Below are positions 25,201-38,700 of a stretch of 64,000 nucleotides of DNA, in pieces; positions within the stretch are counted from its first letter, which is position 1; every line of letters starts with the position of its first letter. The stretch comes from Dipylidium caninum. Its lineage: Eukaryota > Platyhelminthes > Cestoda > Cyclophyllidea > Dipylidiidae. Location: positions 62,001 through 126,000 of the forward strand of contig QEYB01001479.1 of NCBI GenBank assembly GCA_017562135.1, given 5' to 3'. The position numbers were made by a program, and so were the translations under genes. Below the pieces are notes generated by a model. It searched no databases. It saw only the letters and a program-made list of their open reading frames with translations, and was not told where the DNA came from.

Positions 25201-25759
25201 TATTACTTTGATCTCCGTTTGTTTGAAAATTAACTACCTATGATAGTTTGACTATTATGTCCTCGCTACCATACATTGTGGCGTATGAGTGCTTTATTTG
25301 ACCAAAATAATTGTGCCTTGGAGGTAGGGAAATGGCCTAACTAATCTAAATTTCAAATTTTTTCATTATCAGATGCTTACGTCGTCCTTCCTTCACCTGT
25401 CGGGCGTGAAATGCATCGATGACGAAAACGGTCCGAAAAGCAATAATTTACCGTCAGTTGATGAGACGACGGCGACTCACACTCCCGCTGTAGGCTCATG
25501 CCTGCCTCTTAATGACTCCCTTGACCTCAAACGCTTCAGTTTGGATCTACGACAGGGCACGAACGGTACCCAGTTCGTCGTTCTTCTCGAGCCAGGCTTT
25601 AATCCCTCCGTGGGTGAGGAATTGAGGAAAATCGGACATGTGGTGGAGATCGCTGCGGAAGACAGTGAGGAAGTAGAAGCAGGTGCTGTTGGGTGGACTC
25701 TCTACACCACAATTGGTGGAGTGAAAAAATTGGCTGTGAATAGTTCATCACGGTTTTGA
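19255..25759 (+). CDS. GGT: Gamma-glutamyltranspeptidase-family type II membrane protein, probably catalytically altered
   Basis: GGT enzymes cleave extracellular glutathione at the plasma membrane. Exons read are 19255-19506, 19538-19682, 19915-20150, 20302-20586, 21568-21805, 22154-22281, 24561-24867 and 25373-25759. Residues 58-80 form a membrane anchor after a 57-residue cytoplasmic tail. Family blocks follow in order: CSEIGKKIMMQSGGNAVDAL; a Gly-rich turn GLGGCGAFWVHKR; VGVPGLIAGLKSLHEAHGYL; WADLFQPAIELTQNGFP; RRLAAEGPLVFYNGS; YHRLIELTK; LLGDP; then the small-subunit start NTFVLTV and PETGILLNSAQNFFSSL. The last exon matches the GGT C-terminus (LEPGFNPSVGEELRKIG). Several substrate-binding residues of human GGT1 are replaced (see findings). 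The last two exons do not join in phase, so one exon between 24868 and 25372 is missing from this model. Intron 1 is 31 nt, while later introns reach 2.3 kb. Confidence 0.85.
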
Positions 25760-27124
25760 GATATTTATGGGGTTAACATTTATGATTTCCCTTTTGCATT
25801 GAATTACTTTTTCTTCCATTTGTGTCATACCTTCTTATATGGGATGAAAAAGTTATCTAAAAGAAGATTTATGGTCAAGATTCAAAAGGTGTGTATTAAT
25901 TGGCAAGCGTGCAGGTTTGAAAAACTACTTCCTTCAGAACATAACACAGTAACCTCCTCATCGTAGCGTAATGACTAATTTTGGTGTAGGCAGTGGGGTT
26001 TTGTGTAGTTACGCGTCTCTTTTTCCGTCGAACAGTCGAGTTACCCAATGTAGCTCTGTCACTGCGTGAGAGGGTTATCTTGAAAATTTGTAGCTATGGT
26101 GTGGAGCTAATGTGTGGCTCGTGGCAATTTATGGTGTAAAAACTATCCAGAAGGCTTTATTGCTAATAAGGAATTGGAGATATAGGTATGAAGCCGGATC
26201 CACAAAAGGTGTTCAGGTTGAGGCTTGTTCTGCAGTTTGCTGTGAGGTGAGATGCGTTCCATCACGCTAAAGAGGGAGATATCTGAGCGAAGGGAGCGGA
26301 AGTCGAAAATAATAGAAATCGGAGTCATATAGTTGAGATTGGGCAAGTCATAACTAGCAAGAAAGCAATCAGATGCTTAAAGTATAAGCTTGTTACACGG
26401 GTTCGTTGCAACGTCGCTGAATGCATTACATTTCATAATCACCTTGATTTTATTTGCCGGATTGGACGGCATAAATGGTAGTGGCTTTCCATAGGAGGGG
26501 GAATGACGATTTATGAGGGTGGTGAAATATGTTTTCAAAATTGAAGCATGTCTTCTTATAGCTTAGACGATATAAGAATAGTATACAGCCGTCTATATAT
26601 ATAGCCCACTTTACTCGGTTTATATCCAATTATATAGCTGGAGTGGTGAGAATAATGTTTCAGAGGCATCTTCTAGGGTCTGAGGCCTCAATAAATGGTG
26701 AGAGTTTAGTCGAGCTACGAGAAACCGGCTGTTGTGACTTTGCGGTTTCCGTGCGAATATCTACCATTCACGCTTCTTTTTTAACCAAAAATTGGATGCG
26801 TGATTTGTAGACTGACGCTTAACTTTCTCTTATTTTTTTCTTTGCATAATGCACTTTTTGAACTTCGCGATTGCTTATTTCCAAATTTGCTGACGGTTTG
26901 TCTTACAAAAATCATAGCTGAAATGCCCGTCATTACTGTTTTGAATTTCCAGATGGATTGTGGGTTACTTACCTTGTTCTGTTAGATAAACGATATGTTA
27001 AAGCCGAATGGGCTTTTGGTATGTGCTTTATATCAAACAGTGTTGCTATCTGATTCAATAACTACTTGTTTCACACGAATATATATTATCCTTCCAAAGC
27101 ATTGTTTGCCTCCGTTGTCATCAG
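25760..27124 (+). other. Intergenic region and unresolved 5' end of NOM1
   Basis: NOM1 homologues usually have a lysine-rich N-terminal extension before the part encoded from 27125. I found no clear exon for it here, though the acceptor-like CATCAG at 27119-27124 directly before ATG suggests that an upstream exon or a trans-spliced leader may exist. Open frames at 26143-26346 (-) and 26800-26985 (+) look random. Confidence 0.35.
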
Positions 27125-30100
27125 ATGCAATTCCTTCTATCTAGTTTAAAATCTATGAAGAACAAATACAGGTCCGCATATTTGGATCAACGGAGAAAAC
27201 AGCTTCTTGAGGACAACGTAAAGGAAGAGGCAACTATAAAAAGGCTTTCCAAAAAGCTTGGTCTCAATCGACGTAAACCACGAAAATCAGGGGTTGAAAA
27301 ACAGCCTACTTGGTTGAAAGATAGTGGCCTCGACTGTACTCTAACTTTTTTATATTACCACTCCTTTAGACCTGCTTAATTTTGCGAAACATGAAAAAGT
27401 TCCTACCGATAAAACAGTCAATGGTGGTGTCTTGGGTGAATCACAGTCATTAACCAAAAAGAGTATGCGCTTCTCGTGTTTTATCATGTTTCACAGGAAA
27501 GACGAAAAATATCTATGGTCAGGATGACAACGAATCGGATGGATCGGCTGGTTCTATGATGGATTCCGCCTGTGGGATCGAGGATATGGATACCGACTCT
27601 CTACATGAGCTTCAAATGGTAGAAGATGTCGAAAATGGTGATATGGCCAAGAAATTAAACATGAACTTTAGTATAGAGTCAGAAATAGACAATAAGGACA
27701 AAGAAAAAGAGTCGAGTGCCAATGTGGCATTGGCAAGTTCATCTGATAGTGATGAAGCTGTCCTCACTCTTCGACGAAGCATTCGACGTCTTTTGAACTG
27801 CGTGTCGGAGTCACAGATGGCAAAGACTATTTCTGAGCTTGTAGATGTCTTTTCTGGCCGTCCTCGTGCCACAGTTCGACAAATTCTGATTGAGGAGATT
27901 GATATCTTACTTGGGGTAGGTTGTTTGTCGTGAAGTCATATTTTTAATTTGTTCTGAATTTGGTAGTTTGTGTATTGATGTGGTCCACCGAAGCCGTTAT
28001 CTTTAACCTAGACCATGACTTAAGTACCCATATGATTCAATTTTACCTTAAATTTTAGTTCTGATCACGTTCCTATCACTGTATTCAGTATGCTAGGCAA
28101 TTGATTTTTTCACTTGAATAACAGTACTTCTAAAAATAATTTGGATACCTTTACCAAATGGGTATTCTGCTTCGTTAGCGACGCTTTTAATATTTCATAT
28201 CCTCTAATTAGTTAGTATTCGTATTTTTCATATGCTTCCCCTCTTACCTCTGTGTTTAAAAGTTTGCAGAAAAATGTTTTCCTGTTGGTTGTTGTAATAT
28301 TTCATTTTTTATGGCTCACTTTGTTCCTTTCAACAACTTTCGGTTGCCTTAACTATACACATATTTTGTCGATAATTTCTCCTGGTCTTTTTCGGGACCC
28401 TCCTGGCACATATGGTCAAATTTAGAATTGGTTATGAAAATAATAGTGTTAATACTGCTGGTGTAAACTTCCATGGTGTTACGGTGGTTAGCATCTAAGT
28501 TTGCTACTACGTTTGGGTATCTCCATCATGTAACCATTAGTAAAGGCATATTTCGCCGTAATTCCCTCAACAATTTTTCTTGAGCGTAAAGATGAATTAT
28601 GGGCGGAGTGGTCGTGATTCTTACTTTTCCCTTTTCATAGTCTTTTCCTCTGAATAAAGGACAATCGGTTGGTTGGTTACAGCAGGAACTAGCTGCATGT
28701 TTCGTCAGTACTCAGGCCCGTCTGGACCACAGCGGCGAGGATTCACGTTTGGTCCCTCATTTTGCCGAATTCTTCGTTTTCTCCAAATTACCCGTCCCAG
28801 TCGACCCGTCCCTACTTGTAGGCGGAGATGGAGCTCTTTCTTCGCGGTGTGTCTTCATCGCATATCTCTATCGTTTTGGGGTAAGTAGTCCTATTAACTT
28901 CGCCGTTTTGCTATTTCCCATATTATTACCTATTGCAGGCACTCACCGGAGACCTCGTCATGGATTTGGTGGAGGAGTTCTTTAAATCGGGCGACTTATT
29001 ATCCTTTCAGATTGCTCAACAAATGATTACACGTGAGTAACGTGTGTTTCCATATTTTCCTTTATCTAAAATAAGCCGTAAGCTTAATTGTTCAAATCGT
29101 TCCAGCTGTTAGTACAGTGTTGCGCAAGGAACTACATGAGCGTTGTAGTCAGCTGGTGGGCGCCATCAAGGAGAAATTGGCCATGGTAGATCCGTCGGAA
29201 TTTGAAAAAGTGTAGGTTTTTCCTACCTATCTTTTAAACACTGAATAACTTGCAATTTGTTTGTTACTTTAAGTGCCTTTTCAGACATTCTGTTTAATTA
29301 GCCCAGCCGATATGGCATAAAACCCTTCTACCTCATGTTAAAACATGCTGCCTCGAAATTATGATAACATTGAACTGGTTTCTTCAGACAGACAGGCAGT
29401 GAGTGCTAATACCTTCTTTCATTTTTAGTACGGAACTGGAGGGGATCGTGACTAAGTTATCTACTAAGCATTCGAAGGAGCCAGCATTATCATGCGCTGA
29501 TCATTTCGTCAAAATGATGCGAAATTGGAACAAAGGTTCGTTCAAACATTCTATTGCAATTATCTAAAGGGGTAGGAATCGTTTTCGCTAAAATTTACCA
29601 TGAGTTAAAGGTGTTTCCGCCTTTAAATGAACTCTTTTCTGCTATGACAATTAATTGGTCCAGTTTGTCCACTCTCAACCATCGTTAGTGATTAACACCA
29701 AGCGATTTTGTTAGTATTTTTTCACTTACCCTATTTTACTTTCTCAGAAATCAATTACGGATGTCAATTATAGTAGTCATATGAGGCCTCATTTACTATG
29801 GAGAAACCCATCTTAGTATTCGTATTTTTATCATACTTGGTCGGTTTGAACACGTTAATCCCATCAAAATACCTGTATTTGTCATTATTTCGATTGGTTT
29901 TACCTTTACCTTGTTTGTTCTTTATTCACTCCGCCCCTGTTACGAAACATCTTAATCTTTTCCAAATTCTCCTCTTCATCATATAGACCCTGTTCAGCTT
30001 TAAAACAGTCTACATGAAACCTTAGTGGGGCGTCCGGTGCTCTTAAGCGTGTTTTAAGTATGACATAAAAGGCTGTATTTTAAGTGAAGAGTTTTTGCGA

Positions 30101-32283
30101 TTGTTTGGCCTTCAGTCATTCTAAAAACTTTTTTAAGCCATAATTCATTACTAGAAATTGCTTTGCTTAACCAATTGGGGTTATTGTTGGCCTTTTTCGT
30201 GGGTTAACTCATCATCAACAGTTGGCTGATCGAACCAAAATCTAAAATGACTGATTCAGCGTCGGTCGCTAACCAGGCAATGCTGGGGCGGAATTTTAAC
30301 AATATTGCGCGAATATGACACCGAAGTTTCATTGAACCCATTTTTGCATAGGTATCGTGTTTCCGAAGGATTCACGCCTTCCCCTTAGACTGGAAGAACT
30401 GCGCAACGCGAAAAATGGTAAGGGGCGCTGGTGGGCCGTGGGCTCCGCATTCTCCGGTGAGGCATTAGGGTCTGGTTCCGCCTCCGGCGCCCAGGATGCC
30501 AGACAGAATGTATCGCAGGAAAGCGCCTCCTTTCTCCCGCCTGAAGTTAGTTTTCCATTTTGAACTTCGGGATGATTTTGAAAATTTCTTGCTTACAACT
30601 CTATACTTTTTATCCTATTGCGCAGTTTGGACTATCCGTTTATATTTCTTCTTTTGAGACGTGCTTTTTTTGGCAATGACTCGAACTTGTAAATTACCTA
30701 AATTTAGATTTTCCAGTTAAACCTGCTGGATGCCCGAAGTTCACTTAAGCAGTCAGAAAATAGATCTATCTTACAATACCAAATCTCATCCTTTCAACAT
30801 GGCTTTTGCTCGATTAATACTTCATTTGAAGTGATTTGTATATTACTATTTACTTCTAATTTGAGGAATGGAGTTACAAAATGGTTTAAATATAATTGAT
30901 GAGACTTTGGCATCTTTCAATGGGGAACATATCATTGTGAGCTTGCAACTGTAGCGCTTTCATGAAAATTCTTAAATGACTCAAATAAAACGGGATTTTA
31001 CACGACATTTCCGCAGCATTTGGTAAATATATAACCTAAAATCTGACTTCAGCTATTGGCGGTAGCTACGCGACTGGGTCTAATCACACCAATACGACAG
31101 CAACTCTTCAGTGTGTTGGTTTCCACACCAGGAGGGCCTGATAGCACGGCGACGGCATTAGTCTTGGCGGCGGGCCATAGCGGTCGTGGCAGTCGGGCCG
31201 TAGAACACAGAGAACGGGAAATGGTCCAAATCGTAATGCACTGTCTGGTCTCCGAGCAACCCTTCAACCGCTTTTATACCCGGGTTCTCGGTTCGCTACT
31301 CAACCATCATCGACGATTTTCGGTAGGTCTTTCACTGCCCAAATTTCAGCGTCGCATTCCCACTACATTCACCTATACCTTCTGAATGGTTTTTGACTAT
31401 TTCTTATTTCAGTATTTTAATCCCTTCTGATATTTAAATTTTTTTTCGCTTCCTAATATACCTTTTTACTTATATTTTCTCCATTTTGTTAACCATACAT
31501 TTTAAAGTGATTCTTATTAACTGATCAATAAGATACTAAACTCAAGGCTTCTCCTGTTATGCTGAAAGTTTATCCGTTTAGGCGTTCTTGTTTCGCCGGT
31601 AACTTATGCCAATGTATATTTATGTAGACTCTTTTCTGATTCCTTCCGAAGAGCTCATTTTTTTAGAATTTTGTGCGCACTTCGGGAATTTAACAAAAAG
31701 ATTCTAGATGGCCTAAAAACTTGCTGCTAAATTGAAATATTTCAACCACACTGATCTCTCAATTGTAGAATATACTTTCTGCTGACAATTTCATTTCGAT
31801 TCAAAAGTATTCGTTGCACGTTATTTTAGATTATGATAAGATGCGCATTCTGGGATGTTATCGCTAAAGGAGAGTTGACAAAAGATGCTAAAAGCAATGC
31901 AGGGAAAGCCGTTGGTATCCTTGCCTCTCTGTACGATTTTCCACTCATCCTCCTCAAGGTAAGATAATTGTATTTCCTTTACCTTTCCCATAAAACTGTA
32001 AAATTAGTCTAATTACGTAATTTTTCCACAATTTATGTAGAAATTCAACTTTGGCGATGAGTCCGAAGCCAACGTTGCATTTCTCTCAGCTGTTTTCATC
32101 GAGTTGACCAACGCACCCTTCAAGAAGACTTTGGAAAAGCTCGCTTATCTTGCTAACAATAGTCCTAAGTTGGGGCGCAACTTGCGCATTTTCATGCGAA
32201 GACTAAGTAAAAATAATCAAGACGAAGCATGTCGGACTTATCTATCTCGAATAGTTTCTGATTTACGGGACCTCTTCCCGTGA
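27125..32283 (+). CDS. NOM1: Nucleolar MIF4G domain-containing protein 1 (yeast Sgd1 family)
   Basis: NOM1/Sgd1 acts in the nucleolus in 40S rRNA maturation and recruits PP1 and eIF4A-like helicases. Exons are 27125-27335, 27370-27462, 27497-27915, 28683-28880, 28939-29032, 29106-29211, 29429-29535, 30352-30545, 31053-31322, 31830-31958 and 32041-32283. All phases agree, giving 687 residues from this ATG. Residues about 35-75 hold EEATIKRLSKKLGLNRRK and then SGLDYLLNFAKHEK, matching the NOM1 motif 'EIRRLE..LG...KK ... DGLDYILG'. An acidic linker follows. A MIF4G domain spans about 190-400 (LRRSIRRLLNCVSESQM; CVFIAYLYRFGALTGDLVMD). GRWWAVGSAFSGE matches the diagnostic human 'GRWWIVGSAWSGA'. 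An MA3 domain starts near 475 (REREMVQIVMHCLVSEQPFN; NSPKLGRNLRIFMRRLS). Two introns are exactly 34 nt. An AATAAA lies 52 bp after the stop. The N-terminus may be incomplete. Confidence 0.93.
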
Positions 32284-32334
32284 TGTATCTGTATATTTGC
32301 TGGATGCTCATATATCCAGGATGTAATAAATGGC

Positions 32335-32340
32335 CACTTA
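32335..32340 (+). promoter_or_regulatory. Polyadenylation signal AATAAA of NOM1
   Basis: A canonical AATAAA hexamer lies 51 bases after the NOM1 stop codon on the same strand, in the usual position for 3'-end formation. A second gene (WDR44) starts about 450 bp further on. Confidence 0.6.
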
Positions 32341-32786
32341 TTTAACATTTCATGACAGCCTAGGGTCGTGGCGACACTTCCCTTTCACTGAGTGCCACGT
32401 CTTTGTTCCTGTAGAGCAAGTGTCCTTCACCCAGGTTTTAGTTGTTTCGAATCGGTAGGTTTGATTGAAGCCTGCAAATAGGAAAGAATAATGAGTTCAT
32501 TGAAATAAATCTGCCGAGATGTGCACGTCTCATCAAATGTGGTTTATTTGCTTTTCCGTCAAATATTAAATGAATGTAATAAGAAAAAACTTATCTATGA
32601 TGCCAAACTCCCATTTACACGTTTCAATAAGCTTCGAGCACGATTTCAAAAAAATAAACCTTTCACAAACGACCACACAATTTATAGATCGAAACTTGAG
32701 AACATATTATAACGTGTTGTGTTTGGGCAAGCCCCCAAAGGGAGCGGCATTATAAATCCGGTTCGCTCGCTGACGGGCGGTAAGCG

Positions 32787-35700
32787 ATGGACACCAGCTC
32801 CGATGATGAAGTCTATTTTGACGCACCTGAAGAGTATGCTGATGTGGATGACGTCAGGTACACATGGTTTAACCAGATTAATATTGGTGTAGTATCACTA
32901 TTAAGTTGACACCAGAGCATGAATGTCGACGAAACCGCATCGAATCCCTAAAGAAGAGTGCCAAAAATTTCGACAGGCCTCTAAACATGCCTCCATATCC
33001 CCACTTTGACTCGATTGAACAAACTTTGGTTGTGGTAAATCCATCGGTAGTAATGTCTCTGCTCTTTCCTTCGTTTATTTTACATACGTGTTAAAACCAG
33101 TTTTCATTTCGTGTAACTGTTAACTTGAAATACAAATACATATTCGTCACACAAATTGTAGCGTTTAATCAGGCTCACAGCAGCCTACAGTAACTTCGCG
33201 CGTTTTACTTTGTAGACACCTATTCTGGATTCCGATTCGTATGGCCCAATGCCTTCACAGATTACCTCTTATCGCCTTCTTAGCCGCACATTTCCCGAGA
33301 AAAACTCTTTATTCTCAGGAAAAGGTACTCTTCATTTCTCTCCACCCGTAATAACCGTTTCCACCTATACTAGGTTTTCAGCATTCTCATCCCCTCTTTG
33401 AGAATGGTCCCGAAAACTTCTCAAACCTCCGCTCGCGCACAACCCAGCCCATTTGTTTCTCCTATAATCTGCCGCCCGTTCATTTTGAACGTGCTGAACC
33501 CATGTCCTCCGCTCCTGAGGTGAGTCTTCGTCGTAATCGCCCGACCAATGAAGACTATGTGAAATCCTGGTCCTTGGATGCTGCTTGCTTCCGGCCTCAT
33601 CTGTTATTGAATGATCAGCGGCATAGTTTACTCATCTCCCCAAGGGTACTTCACTTTATACCTTGTATACGTCCTTACATTAATACTTTTTTAGTTAATA
33701 GAAGAACCTATTCTTAGGCATAGTCTGGGTATATTCCAAAGGCAACTATTCAGATCTTAATCAGTCATGGCAATTTTTATCGCATTCTTACTAAATTTTA
33801 AGTGATGGACTAGTGTCATCCTTGTTGCCTTGAGTTTCTTCAGGTAAATTTTACTTCCGAAGGGACAGTTTTCTTTGCAAGTGCGTGGACTTTAATTTTT
33901 TTCATACCTTAGGCTCCATTACCGATGGAACCGCTGACAGACCATTCTACAAATTCTGAAATAGGTACGTAAATACTTCTATGGTCCAATTTTATTCTTC
34001 TCTAACTCCCACGCATGTTTCATGCGGCTTCTTGTTGTAGTTTTAAGTAGTAGTTTTAATTCATCCCTCTAGGCGCTTGTTTTTTAATCAGAGGATTTTT
34101 TAGTCTTTCTGTCGAGCCCAGTGAACTTCATGTGGGCATTTTTCATTCCTCAAAACACTTTGTAATATTTGATATGTGCACCAAAATGTTTTTTGTTGAT
34201 AACTTGGAGTATGATATGAATATCACTCCATGCTCTTTCGCTACCTATTCGTGCTTATGTACAAAAAAGTTCTTTTGTCGTAAAATAACTTGTTCACGCG
34301 TTGTTTGATCACTATTTTTTGCACCACAAGGGCAGCCGAATTATTGGGAGTGATTACCATACTAATGATATTTGTTTTTTCCCTCGGTTAGGCGCGCCTT
34401 CGCTGCATCAGACCCAGATGGACGCCTGCGTACAGGCCAGCATCGAGGCGTTGCCACATCAGGCGATGGGTGTCGCGACTACGGATACTCTGGTGCCAAC
34501 TCATGATATTCCAGCCATGCTACGCGTCAAGACTTCTGCGTCTAACCTTCCTGACAGCGCTGTCAATCCTATTTCGATCGACTATCGTACTAGAACCCTC
34601 AGGTTAGTCTTGGAGTATGGTTCTTACGATGCAATATACAACTTGGACTGTGCTTTTTGTCATTTTAATTCTGCATTTGTAATTTAGATTCCAAAGCGGT
34701 TACCTTGACATACTCTGCTCACATTTGTTATTTTATTTACTTGAGTTTATTTTCCCTGTAGGTCTGTTACCTTTGAAATTAAATCCCTATTTATTCAAAT
34801 TATTCCCATTAGATTTGGAATGTTATGTGTTTTCAGTTTGATAATTTCGAGGTACTTAAACATGTTTGTGCTAATCGCAGTTTACTTGCATTGTTTACTT
34901 CTTCGAACGACGATACTAATTATTAAAAGAAGTTGACATATTACATAGAAGGTACTTAGCTTTTTTCTTTTTATTCCGATACATTCTATTTTAATAACAC
35001 GATGGGTGCAGTGCACTACTTCCATAAAGGATTACAAATAAACGATATAATTCCAGTCTCCATGTTCATAGAAAACGCATTTGATGTTTCTGAAAAATCA
35101 AAACCACATGACCACTTGTGGACGAATTCGTTTTCGATATGGGTCAAGATCTGGAATGTTTGTAGTACCTTCAGATGTCTGCGAGCCGACATTCTCGTAG
35201 GACTACTTTGATCTAGTTGAAACTTGTTGCTTAAGAGTGTTAGGACCTCTATATTCACGTTACATCTGTATTTACGAGCCGAATTTTTCCTTCAACGTAT
35301 ATCCAGAGGCATTATAGAATGTTCAATACTGTGACAGCGTTCTGTTTAACTGTATTTCCACGTTCTCCTATAAGCAAAAGAACGTAGAATCGTGAATCTG
35401 TGAAATGCTTCTGTAGGGAAACATGAAATGCTAATTTTTCGAAAACTTAGAGTGTGACCTTTCGTCCGCCAATCTTTATTGGCTCAGCGTTAGGAGACAG
35501 CGTTAAGTAGTTTGTACTTTTAAACTACAGTTATTTCCCTAATTTTGTTAATTAATCTTGCTCTAGTCAATATACTTAAATTGTGTGATAAAGGTGCTAC
35601 ATTAATGAGGCTCCATCTTTTCCCATTGTATCTGGATCAATCTTAATTTTTTAACAGAGGATAGGTTCCTGTCTTACAGTCCATCGAAGCCTCACTGCGG

Positions 35701-38700
35701 TTATTTAATTGCAGCTTTATATTTAAAATGGCGGCGGTTGTAATTTGTACAATTTTTAAACCAAATTTATATATTTACTTTTCTAACTTTTTCATTTTCG
35801 TCGCCATTAGCCTTGTGAAGCACTCGTTTTACCATTTCTTCAAATTCTACGTTGTCTCAATTTTATTCTTAGGGGAAGTAGACATCTTACTTTGGTAGGC
35901 CCTTGAAGCCATATTTCTAACTTTGACTAATTTAAAATGTTTTCTAACGTACTTCCTCGATTTTTTTCACGTTAACCTTTATATTTGCCAATCTTAGTGG
36001 TAAATGAATGGTAGAACTTTATCACGAATTACTGTTTCCAACTTATCTCCCGTTCATGTTGCTCTCAAATGGTCTTCTAGGCATTACATGTCTTAATTTT
36101 AGATCTTGTATTTCTAAACAAGTATTCAGTGGCACGCGTTTTCTAAACCCATTTCACTTCCTAAAGTGGCCTTTTCTTAAGGCTGTTATTTTGCAGTTCT
36201 TCACAAAATTACCTCAGCAATGTCCACCTTTTTGCATATAAGCATTTTTAAACTGTTTGTACGAAGCCAACCTCAGTTCTACCTGTTTGACTTCCTAAGA
36301 ATATCATTTTTAGTGTTCACCAAAATTGTGGATTATTCCACTTTGTAATCCATTTAACTGATTTACCTTCTCTTTTATTGGAGGCGCTCAACGATTAACC
36401 ATTTATTTATTTGGTTATTTGACTGATCCTCAATCCGACTTTATAAATTTGATGAAGTCACCCATCGGTGTGCTTAAGCTGACTGTAGTGCTTACTGCCA
36501 TTTTAAATTCGAAAGTAAATTACCTGATGAATGCGATATCAGCACCATTGTTATGTTTATTTGTTGAGCATTTTCACTTAACGAGACTCACTTGTCTGCC
36601 CTTCATTTATGGATGACATTAATTTTTAATTGCTTTTACCTGGGCAATCATTGAGCCCTAAATTTGCCATGCTGCTCGGAAAATACCTTACAGATGATTT
36701 TCTCCATCAGAGTATATCATTCGTGGCTAAGTGGGAGCTTGACATGTACAGCGCTTGAACTTCCTCAATTACTCGAATTCTGATTCCTCTGTAAGAAAGG
36801 AATAACTTTTCCATACCTTTTAAATTTTTGATACTACAACTGTCTTAGTATAATAAAACTTTCTCTTCTCTTCTCTGAGAACATTACCCGCATAATGTGG
36901 GGATAGAAATAAGTCTTGCGATGCCCTTTTTGTGTTACCGTCTAGCACTGAATGTTTTTTGCACCCAGAATTATTCACAATAGGTTAATTCACGTCTTAA
37001 TGCAATATGTAACAGTCATGCACTACGTTGAACTTGGGGGTCTGTCATGATTATTTCCATCCTTATGCGTCCTATATAGCCTTACGATTTTACTGAGAGT
37101 TTGTTTAATAAACCTCGACAAAGGCCGGGTGAACTGTTTTGTAAGTATGTTTACGATCTAGTATTATTGCCTAGAAGACGCTTTTAACTACTTTCACTCC
37201 ACCCCGAGTTGGTACGCTCTCTGGCAGTTTTATTATTACTCCTTCGTTTGCGTTCCAGTGCCTCGAGTTTACACAACGATGGGGATTTGGAGAAAATGGA
37301 TAGTGAACGCAATGGGTCCCACCGAAATCCCAACTTGCTGTCTGGGTAAGACTCATTTCTGTCACTTAGGATGGTAGCTCAAATTGCTTGTTATTGTCGG
37401 AAGCTTGACTTCTCTCGTTCCCTCCTTTTTAGCATTCGTCGACTTCACACGGCTTTCCGCGGAGCTGTAAACGCAGTGCGATCAGCTACAAAGGCGAAAA
37501 GTAAATCCTTTGCTTGCTGCCCACGTTTCGACACTAGCATTTTGCCTAAATATTTGGTTCAAATAGCCTCTCGCTATTTAAATATTTTTACAGTGAATTT
37601 GTTGGTTTTACAGCGATTCACGGGGTTTTGGGCATTATTTTTCGTCCCATTTCAACACTAGAATTACTGTACTGAAGACATACTGAGACATTTTTTATTT
37701 AAAGTGTACACAGGACTGGAAACTTGTCACCAAAGAGACTATAAGCGATACTTGGGTTTATTTATGCTACTTTGATGGGTGCATTATTTCGGACAAGTTC
37801 CTGCTCTAACGAGCCTTCGAGGTTTGGCTGTCGTGTAAATTAGGCTCACAACAAGAACTTAGTTGTCACCTGACCACAAAATACTTGAGTCGGCCAAGCT
37901 TATTAAGTAATTTCAGATTTCGTGTTCCTGTCGTTTTCATCGGCGGAACATTATTTAAATCCTGCTTTTTTGGAATAGCCAAATGGTTTGTAGCATATGT
38001 GTATATACTCTTACCGTTCTATCGGGCCTCAACTCCCATGAAAAGCAACAATTAATGGGAGGCTTAATGGACTGCTTATATGTTTTAGTTTTTAATCAAG
38101 ATGAGGCTTCTTCCGAAGAAGACGATGAGGTCATTGGAAATCAGGGTATCCGGGTACATTTATTATTCTCCCCTTCACAGTTGTCTCGTATTTTTATTTC
38201 ACATCTTGTTGCACGGTTTATCATTCTTTTTCCCACTAGTTGCGTTGCTCACGGAAAATTAAGGGCCACAAGGAGTTTTTTCAAATCAAATTGGTTCAGA
38301 AGATGGACAATGAACATATTGTGCGCCGTGTGCTAGCTAACTTCTGTTTTGCTTATCATTTGTCACGACTAGTCCTTACATAGCTCTTTCTTCCAGGGTG
38401 CCATATGGGCCATGCGTTCTTCACCTTGTGGTCGCCTTCTGGTAAGCATTCAGACGCTCTACTCCCTGTCATGCCCTTTCCATCAACTGATTTCGTACCT
38501 GATATTTCAACAGTTTTGAGCAATATTAGACAGATGCCAAGTCACCGTTAACCCATAAATTAAACTACAAGTAAAAACCTTCTTAGCAATGCATACCTTT
38601 AGTTATTCTACCTTACTTTATTGAGAATCTCGCGAAATTGGCACCAGGTATCCATACTGTACTTTGTAGGACCTTAACAACCGAGCAGGAGGCCTTCCAT

